In this document: in pieces, positions 17,355-25,220 of the stretch
Layout of the letters: each line of letters starts with the position of its first letter
Position numbering within the stretch: position 1 is the first letter of the stretch
NCBI RefSeq assembly: GCF_000729995.1
Contig: NZ_JNFG01000021.1
Span: 52,792 to 116,791 of the forward strand
DNA: 64,000 bases
DNA from: Caballeronia sordidicola
GTDB taxonomy: Bacteria > Pseudomonadota > Gammaproteobacteria > Burkholderiales > Burkholderiaceae
Direction: 5' to 3'
Notes under the pieces: generated by a model
What the model was told of the DNA's origin: nothing
Databases searched by the model: none
What the model saw: the letters and a program-made list of their open reading frames with translations, nothing else
Program-made: the position numbers and the translations under genes

Positions 17355-17492
17355 TTTGCATTTCCTCCAATGAAGGAACGCTTACCACGCATGGTTTATT
17401 CCCGGCCGCAGGTCGGGTGTCGAGCCGAGGCGCTTCCCACCCCTCGGCCTTCGCCAGCCTGTGATTGCCGGCAAAGGTCGATAACCGGCTAT

Positions 17493-18431
17493 CTACGGCC
17501 GTTCGGCCGGCGACTCGGTATGGCTCTGCGAGGGGTTTGTCATCGCTTCGCCCATTTTCTCCGCAAGAAATTCGGCGAAGACCGCAACTGCGGGCGGCAC
17601 CGGTGGGCGGCTCGTGTAGACGAGCTGCAGACCGAGGCCGGTGCTCGCGCGCCGATAGGTCGGCAGCACGCGCACCAGTTTCCCCTTCGCCATGTTTGGC
17701 TCAACTATTAGCTGCGGCAGCAGCGCAATACCCAGTCCAGCTGTGCAAGCCTGCGCCAGCACGCGCATGTCGTTGACCGCGAACCGGCTGTTGATCGAGA
17801 CTTCCTGACTGCCGCGTGGACCCTGCAGCCGCCACGTGTGGCGCCCCTGCCGATTGGAAATCGTCAGACAGTCGTGTTCGGCCAGTTCACGCAGCGTGCG
17901 CGGTGCAGCGCGCTGCTCCAGATAGGCCGGACTCGCCGCGAGGATCATTGCACTCGGAGCAAGCCGACGTACCTTAAAACCGCTACCGGTCTCGATGCCC
18001 ATGCGCAAGGCCAGATCGATACGCTCAGAGATCAGATCGGTCGGCGTATCGTCGAGCAGGAACTCGAGGCTGATGTGTGGATAGCGCGCGTAAAACTCGA
18101 CCAGCCATTCCATCCCGATGAGTTCGAACAGGCCAGCCATCGCGGCAACGCGAACCGAGCCGGACGGTGCCTGTTCATCTGCATGGAGCCGCCCGATCTC
18201 GAGGATCTGGTCAAGCGCCGGCGCATAGCGCTCGAACAGCGCCTGACCTTCCGTGCTCAGCGCGAGTTTGCGGGTGGAGCGATGAAGCAGACGTGTGCCG
18301 AGTTGCCCTTCGAGTTTATCGATGCGCCGGCTCAGCGTGTTTGCTGGCATTCGGAGAAGCCGCGCTGCCTCGGAGAAACTACGGGCGCGGACCACCTGGA
18401 CGAACATCGCCAGATCATTCAGATCGAGCAT
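17493..18431 (-). CDS. LysR-family transcriptional regulator
   Basis: 312 residues: N-terminal HTH (MLDLNDLAMFVQVVRARSFSEAARLLRMPANTLSRRIDKLE) and a CrgA-type substrate domain (SGSVRVAAMAGLFELIGMEWLVEFYARYPHI; ARLVRVLPTYRR-like end). GGAGGAATAAC precedes the ATG. Divergently arranged with the yceI/NmrA genes at 18617, with a shared 185-base promoter region, so it is probably their regulator. Confidence 0.92.
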   Translation of the reverse strand: MLDLNDLAMFVQVVRARSFSEAARLLRMPANTLSRRIDKLEGQLGTRLLHRSTRKLALSTEGQALFERYAPALDQILEIGRLHADEQAPSGSVRVAAMAGLFELIGMEWLVEFYARYPHISLEFLLDDTPTDLISERIDLALRMGIETGSGFKVRRLAPSAMILAASPAYLEQRAAPRTLRELAEHDCLTISNRQGRHTWRLQGPRGSQEVSINSRFAVNDMRVLAQACTAGLGIALLPQLIVEPNMAKGKLVRVLPTYRRASTGLGLQLVYTSRPPVPPAVAVFAEFLAEKMGEAMTNPSQSHTESPAERP

Positions 18432-18616
18432 GTTATTCCTCCATAAATGGATTAATCCAATCCCATTTTACCATCTAGTGTGAAGCGAATTTGATCTCCA
18501 TACTTGAGATGTTCCACAAGAGGCGGCCGTAAAAAGTCATTCCTCCGCTCCACCGTGGCATTGCATCACCTGAAACCGCGCACGGCGCGGCAACTTAACG
18601 ATTCAAGGAAATTGAT

Positions 18617-19195
18617 TTGAAGAAGCATCTGATGATTGCGGCTGGTGCACTCGCCGCCTCGCTGTCGTTTTCGGCATTCGCGGACGTGTCAACGTACCAG
18701 CTTGATCCTGACCACACGTACCCGAGTTTCGAGGCCGACCACATTGGCGGCCTGTCGGTCTGGCGTGGCAAGTTCGACAAGTCGCAGGGCACCGTGACGC
18801 TCGACCGCGCGGCGAAGACTGGCGCCGTTGAAGTGACGACCGACATTGCGTCGGTCCACACGGGTAGCACGAAGCTCGATCAGAACCTGCAGTCGGATCA
18901 GTTCTTCGACGCGTCGAAGTTTCCGGACGCGACCTACAAGGGCACGATCGAGTTCACGGGCGACAAGCCGGCCGCTATCGTCGGCAATCTCACGATGCAT
19001 GGCGTGACCAAGCCACTAACGCTGAAAATTGACTCGTTCAAGTGCATGCAACATCCGATGCTCAAGCGCGAAGTGTGCGGCGTCGACGCGGTGGGCGAAT
19101 TCGATCGCAGCGACTTCGGCGTCGACTTTGGCAAGACTTACGGCTTCAGTATGAAGACCAAACTGCTCATCTCGGCCGAAGCGCTGAAGCAGTAG
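18617..19195 (+). CDS. YceI-family periplasmic lipid-binding protein
   Basis: 192 residues. The TTG start is accepted because it gives a full signal peptide MKKHLMIAAGALAASLSFSAFA with GGAAAT upstream; an ATG five codons in would clip it. The mature YceI lipocalin-like barrel is clear: YQLDPDHTYPSFEADHIGGLSVWRGKF, FDASKFPDATYKGTIEF, GNLTMHGVTKPLTL, FDRSDFGV. Family proteins bind isoprenoids in the periplasm. First gene of a probable yceI-NmrA-CMD unit. Confidence 0.93.
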   Translation: MKKHLMIAAGALAASLSFSAFADVSTYQLDPDHTYPSFEADHIGGLSVWRGKFDKSQGTVTLDRAAKTGAVEVTTDIASVHTGSTKLDQNLQSDQFFDASKFPDATYKGTIEFTGDKPAAIVGNLTMHGVTKPLTLKIDSFKCMQHPMLKREVCGVDAVGEFDRSDFGVDFGKTYGFSMKTKLLISAEALKQ

Positions 19196-19264
19196 TTCCG
19201 TCGGACCGCCGCCCTCGCTGCGTGAGGTCGCACCCTTCAACAAAATATCCCTTGGAGCGCAATC

Positions 19265-20170
19265 ATGTCGAACACCCAGAAGCTCATCGCCGTCGTGGGC
19301 GCAACCGGCCAGCAAGGCGGCGCCGTTGTGCGCGCGCTGCAGGCGAGCGGTCAATTCAAAGTGCGCGCGTTGACGCGCAATCCGGCCAAGCATCCGAACC
19401 TGGGTGACGAAGTCGTTCTGGCAGATTTCGATCGACCGGAAACCCTTAAGGCCGCCTTTGCCGGAGCACATGGCGCTTTCCTGGTGACCAATGCCTGGGA
19501 AGCACAGGCAGACGAGCCCAGGCAGGCGCTCGCGGCCGTCAACGCGGCGAAAGACGCCGGCGTGCAGCACGTCATCTGGTCGACGCTTCCCAATGTGGAG
19601 ACGATCACAGGCGGCACGATCGATGTCGCGCACTTCACGGCCAAGGCGAAAATTGAACCCGTCGTGAGAGAGGCCGGGTTTGCGTATCACACGTTCGTGA
19701 TCGCGCCGTTCTATTACCAAAACCTGATCGGCCAGATGGCTCCGCAGAAGCAACCGGATGGTAGCGTTGGTTGGGCGCTGCCGCTCGATCCGGAGCGGCG
19801 CGTCATCCATATGGGCGACATCACTGAACTCGGCCGCCTCGTGGCCGGCGCGTTCGCGCAGCCGGAACTCGCGGGGCACGGCGAACATTTGGCGCTGGTG
19901 GGCGATTTTCTGAGCTTCAACGAGATCATCGCCACCCTGAATCAGCAAGGAAACACGCTCTCGTTCAAGCAAGTCCCGCGCGAGGTTTTTGCCAACTGGT
20001 TTCCGCACGCAGACGGTATCGCGGCCATGCTCGCCTACTTCGAAGCGCACACCTATCTCGGCTCGGATTCGCGTGACGCGATCGCGCTCGCCATCAAAGT
20101 CGCCGGCCAGCAGCCGACGAAGTTTGCGGCGTGGGCCAAAGCGAACTTTTCGATCCCCGCCGCCACCTGA
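19265..20170 (+). CDS. NmrA/HSCARG-like NAD(P)-binding protein
   Basis: 301 residues. Rossmann GxxGxxG (VVGATGQQGGAVVRAL), VRALTRNPAKHPNLG, and the NmrA middle region (VQHVIWSTLPNVETITGG; YHTFVIAPFYYQNLIGQM). No SDR catalytic Tyr-Lys pair is evident in the canonical place, as in NmrA-like redox sensors. GGAGCGCAATC precedes the ATG. It lies 69 bases after yceI and is likely co-transcribed. Confidence 0.9.
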   Translation: MSNTQKLIAVVGATGQQGGAVVRALQASGQFKVRALTRNPAKHPNLGDEVVLADFDRPETLKAAFAGAHGAFLVTNAWEAQADEPRQALAAVNAAKDAGVQHVIWSTLPNVETITGGTIDVAHFTAKAKIEPVVREAGFAYHTFVIAPFYYQNLIGQMAPQKQPDGSVGWALPLDPERRVIHMGDITELGRLVAGAFAQPELAGHGEHLALVGDFLSFNEIIATLNQQGNTLSFKQVPREVFANWFPHADGIAAMLAYFEAHTYLGSDSRDAIALAIKVAGQQPTKFAAWAKANFSIPAAT

Positions 20171-20209
20171 ACGAAGTGCACTCATCGAATCACGAACGAG
20201 CCAAACCCC

Positions 20210-20563
20210 ATGAGCCGAATTCCTACCCACACAGTCGAGAGCGCACCCGATGCGTCGCGCCCGCTTCTGCAAAAGATTGCCCAGTCTTCGCCGACGGGAC
20301 GTCACCTGAACCTGCATGCCCAGATGGCGCATTCTCCTGCAGTGTTGGCGGCGTACGCATCGCTGCGCGCCGTGACCGCCGAGCACGGCACCCTTGATCC
20401 GAAGGTGAGCTGGGCGCTAAATCTCGCCACTGCGGCCACGGTCGGGAACGACTACATGATGGGTATCGCCAGTCGATTCGCCGGCATGAACGGTTGGACC
20501 GACGCACAGATCACCGCCCTGCGGACAGGCACAACGACGGGCGACGCCCATCAAGCTAGATGA
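20210..20563 (+). CDS. Carboxymuconolactone-decarboxylase-like protein, probably 3'-truncated
   Basis: 117 residues of an AhpD/CMD-like helical fold (RPLLQKIAQSSPTGRHLNLHAQMAHSPAVLAAYASLR ... KVSWALNLATAATVGNDYMMGIASRFAG ... WTDAQITALRTG). Relatives run on for about 60 more residues; here the frame ends abruptly with a non-family tail after 'GDA'. The CxxC pair of AhpD is absent. The break falls about 55 bases before the fluoride-island promoter, suggesting the island's arrival or a deletion clipped the gene. Confidence 0.75.
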   Translation: MSRIPTHTVESAPDASRPLLQKIAQSSPTGRHLNLHAQMAHSPAVLAAYASLRAVTAEHGTLDPKVSWALNLATAATVGNDYMMGIASRFAGMNGWTDAQITALRTGTTTGDAHQAR

Positions 20564-20617
20564 CTTGGACACCCCTCGCGGAATAAACAGGTGTCCGACC
20601 GCTGCTTGGCAAGGGGG

Positions 20618-20646
20618 TTGTCCCTGCAGCTTGCGAGGCGTAGACT
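20618..20646 (+). promoter_or_regulatory. Sigma-70-type promoter for the first fluoride-riboswitch transcript
   Basis: TTGTCC, a 17-base spacer, then TAGACT, placing the start of transcription near 20653, just ahead of the aptamer at 20660. The same layout recurs at the other two aptamers. Boxes read by eye. Confidence 0.6.
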
Positions 20647-20659
20647 TTGAATTGACGTC

Positions 20660-20708
20660 GGAGATGGCATTCCTCCGTAACCGCCCGCAACGGGCTGATG
20701 ATGCCTAC
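20660..20708 (+). promoter_or_regulatory. Fluoride (crcB) riboswitch aptamer 1
   Basis: The sequence matches the fluoride aptamer in every conserved block: GGAG-AT-GGCAT-T-CCTCC (P1 stem with the GAUGG loop start), TAACCGC, a P3 stem GCCCG/CGGGC with a short loop, then CTGATG-ATGCC-TAC. The pseudoknot GGCAT (20666-20670) pairs with ATGCC (20701-20705). The aptamer folds on fluoride binding with Mg2+. It lies in the leader of two MutS-like genes. No T-rich terminator follows closely, so the expression platform is unclear. Confidence 0.9.
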
Positions 20709-21118
20709 AGGCCTGGGTATGGCACTGTGGGCGCGCGTCCAACGGCTTCACTTGCTTTAAAACATGCGCCTCGTTAGCACGGCGCCCGATCCCAGTTTCC
20801 ATCACCGTCCGTGCAGTCCCTCCGCGATCCAATTCGATTGCGTAGGCTGCTCGTCGAACAAGGAAGCATGATGGGTCGGCTATCTCTCGACTATCGGCCT
20901 GCGGGCCTCTCTTAGGACATTCCGCTCGATGCGGGCGCACGCGTGCGCGCTGCCCGGAGTGTCCTCTTGCGCCGCGTGGTGTCGCGTCATCCGGTTCAGC
21001 GCTAGCCCGCTAGCGGCATGGCTTGCCCGAATCAATGTGGAGGCGACCTACAGGCGGGCTATCGGCCGCATTGATCTGCGGGGTGCGAATGTAGTCTTCA
21101 AACAAGAAGGGGATACGC
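20709..21118 (+). other. Long 5' leader between riboswitch 1 and the MutS-like genes
   Basis: 410 bases with no convincing gene on either strand. Aptamer 1 lacks an adjacent hairpin with U-run; a possible partner of CCTAC (GTAGGC at about 20853-20858) is 150 bases away. Short open frames are present but lack family features. A reverse-strand frame (20551-20940) runs through it but looks spurious. Confidence 0.45.
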
Positions 21119-22654
21119 GTGGTCTTTCACAGCATCCTGTTCGAAAAGCAGGAAGACGGCCCAAGGCGCGACGATACGTCGGAGCCGGCGTTTTTCGGCG
21201 ACCTCAATCTCGACCAGATCGTCTCTGCAGTCACGCTGGGACGGGACGAGTACATGCTTAAGCCCTTCTTCCACACCGAGCTGGCGCGCGAGGGAGCGAT
21301 CACCTACCGGCATGAGGTCATGCAGGACCTCGACAATGTCGCCGTGCTCGACAGCCTCAACGCTTTCGCCGTCGGCCTGCGCAAGATGCGCCAGCATCTT
21401 GCGCAGGCGGAGAAGCTCCACTACCGGCTCCAGAGCGAGTGGTGGCTTCTCGAAGCGATCGCGGTTTATTGCAAGACACTCGAGACCTTTTCCCGTGATC
21501 TGCCGCTGGCGGCGCCCAGATCGAAAGGGTTGCGTGAGTTTCATCTGACCCTGAGCGGGTATGTTGCATCAGCTCGCTTTCAGTCGCTCATGCATGACGC
21601 GATCCATATCAAGGAGAGTCTGGCGGCGATTCGGTATTGCATTCGCGTCAAGGGGAGCACGGTCACGGTGCTTCACTATGATTCAGAAATTGATCAAAGT
21701 GCCGACGTCCTGAGTATCTTCGAAAAATTCAAGCAAGGGGCGGTCAAGGATCACCGCGCAGAGCTGCGCGACTGGCTGGACATGAACCATGTCGAAGCCC
21801 GTGTACTGGATTTCGTCGCGCAGCTGCACCCTCAGGTGTTCATCGAACTCGCTGCGTATTGCGTGAACAACGCGGATTATCTCGACGCCACGATCCAGAC
21901 GTTCGATCGTGAAGTTCAATTTTACCTGGCGTACCGCGACTACATCGGCATCTGCAAATCTGTGGGTTTGAGTTTTTGCTACCCACGTATGTCGTCGACT
22001 AGCAAAGCGGTGCACTGCGACGAGACGTTTGATCTGGCGCTCGCGCACAAGCTCGCTGTCGAAAAGGCGCATGTGGTCTGTAACGATTGCCATCTCGATG
22101 GCGAAGAACGCCTGATTGTCGTATCGGGTCCCAACAACGGCGGAAAAACGACCTTTGCCCGCACGTTCGGCCAACTGCACTATCTGGCGAAGATAGGTTG
22201 TCCCATACCAGGCCGGAACGCCGAGCTTTTTCTGTGCGACCAGCTGTTCACGCACTTCGAGCGCGAGGAGAATACGAAAGACCTGCGAGGCAAGCTCCAG
22301 GACGACCTGATGCGGGTCCGTCAAATCCTGGCGCACGCCACGTCGCGAAGCGTCATCATCATGAACGAAATATTCAGTTCTACAACGCTGACGGACGCGC
22401 TGTTCCTGAGCAGGAAAATCATCGGCGAGATACTGCAACGCGATGCCTTGTGCGTTTGCGTGACCTTCATCGAAGAGCTCGCTCATCTCGACGATCGAGC
22501 CGTGAGCATGGTGAGCGAAGTCACGCCCGAAGACCCGGCTTCTCGAACCTTCCGCGTGAGAAGAAGGCCCGCCGACGGCCGGGCGTATGCAGTGTCGGTC
22601 GCAGAGCTTTATGGCCTGACCTATGATCATTTGACGGAGCGGCTCGGGCTATGA
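21119..22654 (+). CDS. MutS-like ATPase, short form, subunit 1 of a pair
   Basis: 511 residues from a GTG behind AAGAAGGGGATA. It lacks the MutS mismatch-reading domain (no N-terminal Phe-x-Glu) and consists of a helical lever/clamp-like region (about 30-290) plus a MutS-type ATPase domain. Walker A is GPNNGGKT (337-344). The Walker B region VIIMNEIFSSTT has Asn416-Glu417 in place of Asp-Glu. The signature/ST-rich part and C-terminal helices follow. It overlaps the next gene by four bases (ATGA). MutS-like genes are a reported companion of fluoride riboswitches; their job in fluoride stress is unknown. Confidence 0.85.
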   Translation: MVFHSILFEKQEDGPRRDDTSEPAFFGDLNLDQIVSAVTLGRDEYMLKPFFHTELAREGAITYRHEVMQDLDNVAVLDSLNAFAVGLRKMRQHLAQAEKLHYRLQSEWWLLEAIAVYCKTLETFSRDLPLAAPRSKGLREFHLTLSGYVASARFQSLMHDAIHIKESLAAIRYCIRVKGSTVTVLHYDSEIDQSADVLSIFEKFKQGAVKDHRAELRDWLDMNHVEARVLDFVAQLHPQVFIELAAYCVNNADYLDATIQTFDREVQFYLAYRDYIGICKSVGLSFCYPRMSSTSKAVHCDETFDLALAHKLAVEKAHVVCNDCHLDGEERLIVVSGPNNGGKTTFARTFGQLHYLAKIGCPIPGRNAELFLCDQLFTHFEREENTKDLRGKLQDDLMRVRQILAHATSRSVIIMNEIFSSTTLTDALFLSRKIIGEILQRDALCVCVTFIEELAHLDDRAVSMVSEVTPEDPASRTFRVRRRPADGRAYAVSVAELYGLTYDHLTERLGL

Positions 22655-24213
22655 AGGCTTATCTTTTATACCAGGAACGCGACCTGGATATGTGCCAGGA
22701 GGCCGTGTGGAATGAGGCGGAGCTCGTACAGGACCTGGAGTTGAACACGCTCTATCAGGCGATGGCGCAGGGCGATGCGTTCGTCTACGACGTGACCAAA
22801 CGAGTGGTCCCGGCGAGCTCCATCAAACTGGACGAAATTATTTATCGTCAGGCAGTCCTTAGCGACTGCATCTTCTTCGAAGCAGTAGTGAGGCAGATAT
22901 ACGCTATCGCGATCGAGGGGATCGAAACAAGGCGAAAGTGCTACTACGGGGTGTTTTCGGGGTCACCCAGTTCGGTGCTGCACGGCGCACGCGACTTGAT
23001 TCAGCAATTCGTCGGCGTTCTGAAGAAACTGCGAGATGTCGCCGACACGCAGGCGGCGCAGTTTCAATCAGAAGGGTTCGATCAATTCTTCTCGATGATC
23101 CAGCGAGAGTTGACGGACGAGTATTTCGTGACAATTCAACGTTGCCTCAAGGAGCTCAGGTTCAACCACGGCCTGCTGATCAGTGCCGGGCTGGGCCAGG
23201 GCAACAAGGGAATCCACTACGTGCTCCGGAAACCTCACGAGAAGGATCCCAATCTTCTGAGGCGATTGTTTGCAAAGCGGCCTCGCTCGTCGACGTTTCA
23301 TATCGCGGACCGGGACGAGGCGGGTGCCAGAGCATTGTCGGACCTGGAGGCGCGCGGCATCAATCTCGTCGCGAATGCACTTGCCCAGTCCGCGGAACAC
23401 ATACTCAGCTTCTTTACGATGCTGCGCACGGAACTGGCTTTCTACATCGGATGCGTCAATCTGCATCACGAACTGACGCGGCTGCGCCTGGCCGTGTGCG
23501 TTCCTGTTCCATTGGAGCGCAGTGAAAGGAGGCACACCTTTAACGGGTTGTACGATGCCAGTCTCGCGCTGCGCATCGCGCGTGCGCCCGTCGGCAACGA
23601 CGTGGCCGGGGATGGCCGCGACCTCGTTGTCATCACCGGTGCAAATCAAGGCGGCAAGTCGACGTTCTTACGCGCCGTCGGCCAGGCGCAGGTCATGATG
23701 CAATGCGGAATGTTCGTCGCGGCGGCGTCGTTTTCGGCGAACGTATGCGACGGGATTTTTACGCATTACAAGCGCGAAGAAGACGCGTCGATGAAGAGCG
23801 GCAAGCTCGATGAGGAACTCAAGCGAATGAGCGAAATCGTCGATCACATTCGCGAACACTCGCTGCTGTTGTGCAATGAGTCATTCGCGGCAACCAACGA
23901 GCGCGAGGGTTCCGAGATCGCGCGCCAGATCATCGCGGCGTTGTTGAAAAAGCGCGTGAAAATTGTATTGGTGACGCATCTGTACGCGCTGGCTCACGGG
24001 CTGCATGAGCAGGAGGCGCGGGGCATGATGTTCCTGAGAGCGGAGCGGCGCGCGGACGGCGAGCGCACGTTCAAGTTGACTGAGGCTGAACCCTTGCAAA
24101 CCAGCTATGGGGAAGATCTGTACAGGCGAATATTCTTCTCGCAAGGTGACTCGGAGGATGACTTGGAAGCGCATGGCGAGTCCATCTCCGTCAGTCTGTC
24201 GAAGGTTGAATAG
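22651..24213 (+). CDS. MutS-like ATPase, short form, subunit 2 of a pair
   Basis: 520 residues, translationally coupled to the previous gene (ATGA). Same architecture: a helical core and a MutS_V ATPase domain with Walker A GANQGGKST (from residue 330) and Walker B LLLCNESFAATNEREG, again N409-E410 rather than D-E. The switch histidine region IVLVTHLYALAHGL is kept. No mismatch-recognition or connector domain. The divergent paralogous pair suggests an obligate heterodimer like MutS-alpha or a MutS2-type machine. Fluoride riboswitch 1 lies upstream of the pair. Confidence 0.85.
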   Translation: MKAYLLYQERDLDMCQEAVWNEAELVQDLELNTLYQAMAQGDAFVYDVTKRVVPASSIKLDEIIYRQAVLSDCIFFEAVVRQIYAIAIEGIETRRKCYYGVFSGSPSSVLHGARDLIQQFVGVLKKLRDVADTQAAQFQSEGFDQFFSMIQRELTDEYFVTIQRCLKELRFNHGLLISAGLGQGNKGIHYVLRKPHEKDPNLLRRLFAKRPRSSTFHIADRDEAGARALSDLEARGINLVANALAQSAEHILSFFTMLRTELAFYIGCVNLHHELTRLRLAVCVPVPLERSERRHTFNGLYDASLALRIARAPVGNDVAGDGRDLVVITGANQGGKSTFLRAVGQAQVMMQCGMFVAAASFSANVCDGIFTHYKREEDASMKSGKLDEELKRMSEIVDHIREHSLLLCNESFAATNEREGSEIARQIIAALLKKRVKIVLVTHLYALAHGLHEQEARGMMFLRAERRADGERTFKLTEAEPLQTSYGEDLYRRIFFSQGDSEDDLEAHGESISVSLSKVE

Positions 24214-24483
24214 ATGGGTTTGTAAGAACGCATGCACCGCCGCGCGGTAGTCAATCTCGAGTCGGAGTGACCTAGAAAAGGCAGTCAGCTAAGGGTGTTC
24301 GCGGCTAACCAGAGCCATCGCAAGAATCACATGACGGCGCTCGCGCAGTATCGCACTGCACAGTCGTGCATCGCCGGACCCATGAACTAGAATGAATAGT
24401 GATAGGGGCCCTTGACAGTCTGCCAGCGCGTCGCAGCGCCGCACGGTGGGCAGGAGGGCCTATTGCGCCAAGGGAGGTGGGTG

Positions 24484-24852
24484 ATGAACGGCTATCAACT
24501 GACGTTCTATACCGAGCAGAACCGCAAGCACGGCCACCAGACCGTATGCGAGTGGCTGTTACACGAGGTTCGCGAACTTGGGATCCGCGGTGCGACCGTC
24601 ATCAGCTGCGCAGAAGGCATCGGCCACGCGGGTGGGCATCATGCGGCGCACATGCTTAAACTCGCCGATCAGCCGCTGCAGATCATTCTTGCTGTGACCG
24701 AGGACGAGGCCGAACACATCCTGGATGTCGTGCGTGCCGAAAACGTGCACGTGTTCTATACGCGCTTTCCCATCGAGTTCGGAATTATCGGCGACGATGT
24801 CCCGCCTAAGCCGCCGAAGCATTTTTCGCTCTACGGCCGCTCGCCAAGATAG
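24484..24852 (+). CDS. DUF190 (PII-like) protein, copy 1
   Basis: 122 residues from an ATG behind AAGGGAGGTGGGTG, an unusually strong ribosome site. MNGYQLTFYTEQNRKHGHQTVCEWLLHEVRELGIRGATVI ... PLQIILAVTEDEAEHILDVV matches DUF190 proteins, which have a PII-like ferredoxin fold and often sit next to fluoride exporter (crcB) genes. Lies 270 bases after the MutS pair and directly before riboswitch 2. May have its own promoter; a TTGACA box sits at 24412. Confidence 0.85.
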   Translation: MNGYQLTFYTEQNRKHGHQTVCEWLLHEVRELGIRGATVISCAEGIGHAGGHHAAHMLKLADQPLQIILAVTEDEAEHILDVVRAENVHVFYTRFPIEFGIIGDDVPPKPPKHFSLYGRSPR

Positions 24853-24865
24853 TTCGATGCCGACC

Positions 24866-24893
24866 TTGCACACGTCGGCGCGTCACCTATACT
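24866..24893 (+). promoter_or_regulatory. Sigma-70-type promoter for riboswitch 2 transcript
   Basis: TTGCAC, 16-base spacer, TATACT; predicted start near 24900, about ten bases ahead of the aptamer. Read by eye. Confidence 0.65.
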
Positions 24894-24909
24894 CAAGTTT
24901 GAATCTGGC

Positions 24910-24965
24910 GGAGATGGCATTCCTCCCTAACCGCCGCTAGCAGCTTAGCGGCTAATGATGCCTAC
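24910..24965 (+). promoter_or_regulatory. Fluoride (crcB) riboswitch aptamer 2
   Basis: Same core as aptamer 1: GGAG-AT-GGCAT-T-CCTCC, TAACCGC, a longer P3 (GCCGCTA ... TAGCGGC), then CTAATG-ATGCC-TAC. The pseudoknot GGCAT (24916-24920) pairs with ATGCC (24958-24962). One difference: the usually conserved CTGATG reads CTAATG here. It controls the Ehr-like six-gene operon through the overlapping terminator. Confidence 0.9.
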
Positions 24966-25002
24966 ATGGTCCCCGGGCGCTTCGGGGCCGGTAGGCATTT
25001 TT
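24958..25002 (+). terminator. Riboswitch-controlled intrinsic terminator
   Basis: ATGCCTAC (24958-24965) pairs with GTAGGCAT (24991-24998), with inner stems GG/CC and CCCCG/CGGGG around a 7-base loop, followed by five T (24998-25002). The 5' arm includes the very ATGCC that forms the aptamer pseudoknot. Terminator and fluoride-bound aptamer are thus mutually exclusive, the hallmark of an ON-switch: fluoride lets RNA polymerase read into the operon. The mechanism is inferred from sequence pairing. Confidence 0.85.
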
Positions 25003-25220
25003 CCGCCGGCTCGTTTCTTTGAGCATCCCCGGGCATATTGTTGCCTACAAGAACACAAGAATATGGGATGCATCAGCGAGTCGCCGTATCGTGCTTGTTC
25101 CCGCTTTCGTCGCCGCCTTCGTGACCGCGTTTGGTCGCGTCATTGTCTAGCGATCCGCACGTGCGTTGAGACACGTTCCCATCGCAGTGTAAGCGCACCC
25201 TTCGTTTCAGCGGAGGGCGC

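Noticed and set aside
20551..20940. Reverse-strand open frame across riboswitch 1 and its leader
   Set aside because: It runs antisense through the promoter and aptamer, has no family features and no ribosome site; the aptamer explains the conserved bases better.
21119..24213. Canonical MutS mismatch-repair proteins
   Set aside because: Both proteins lack the mismatch-recognition and connector domains and are about 350 residues shorter than MutS.
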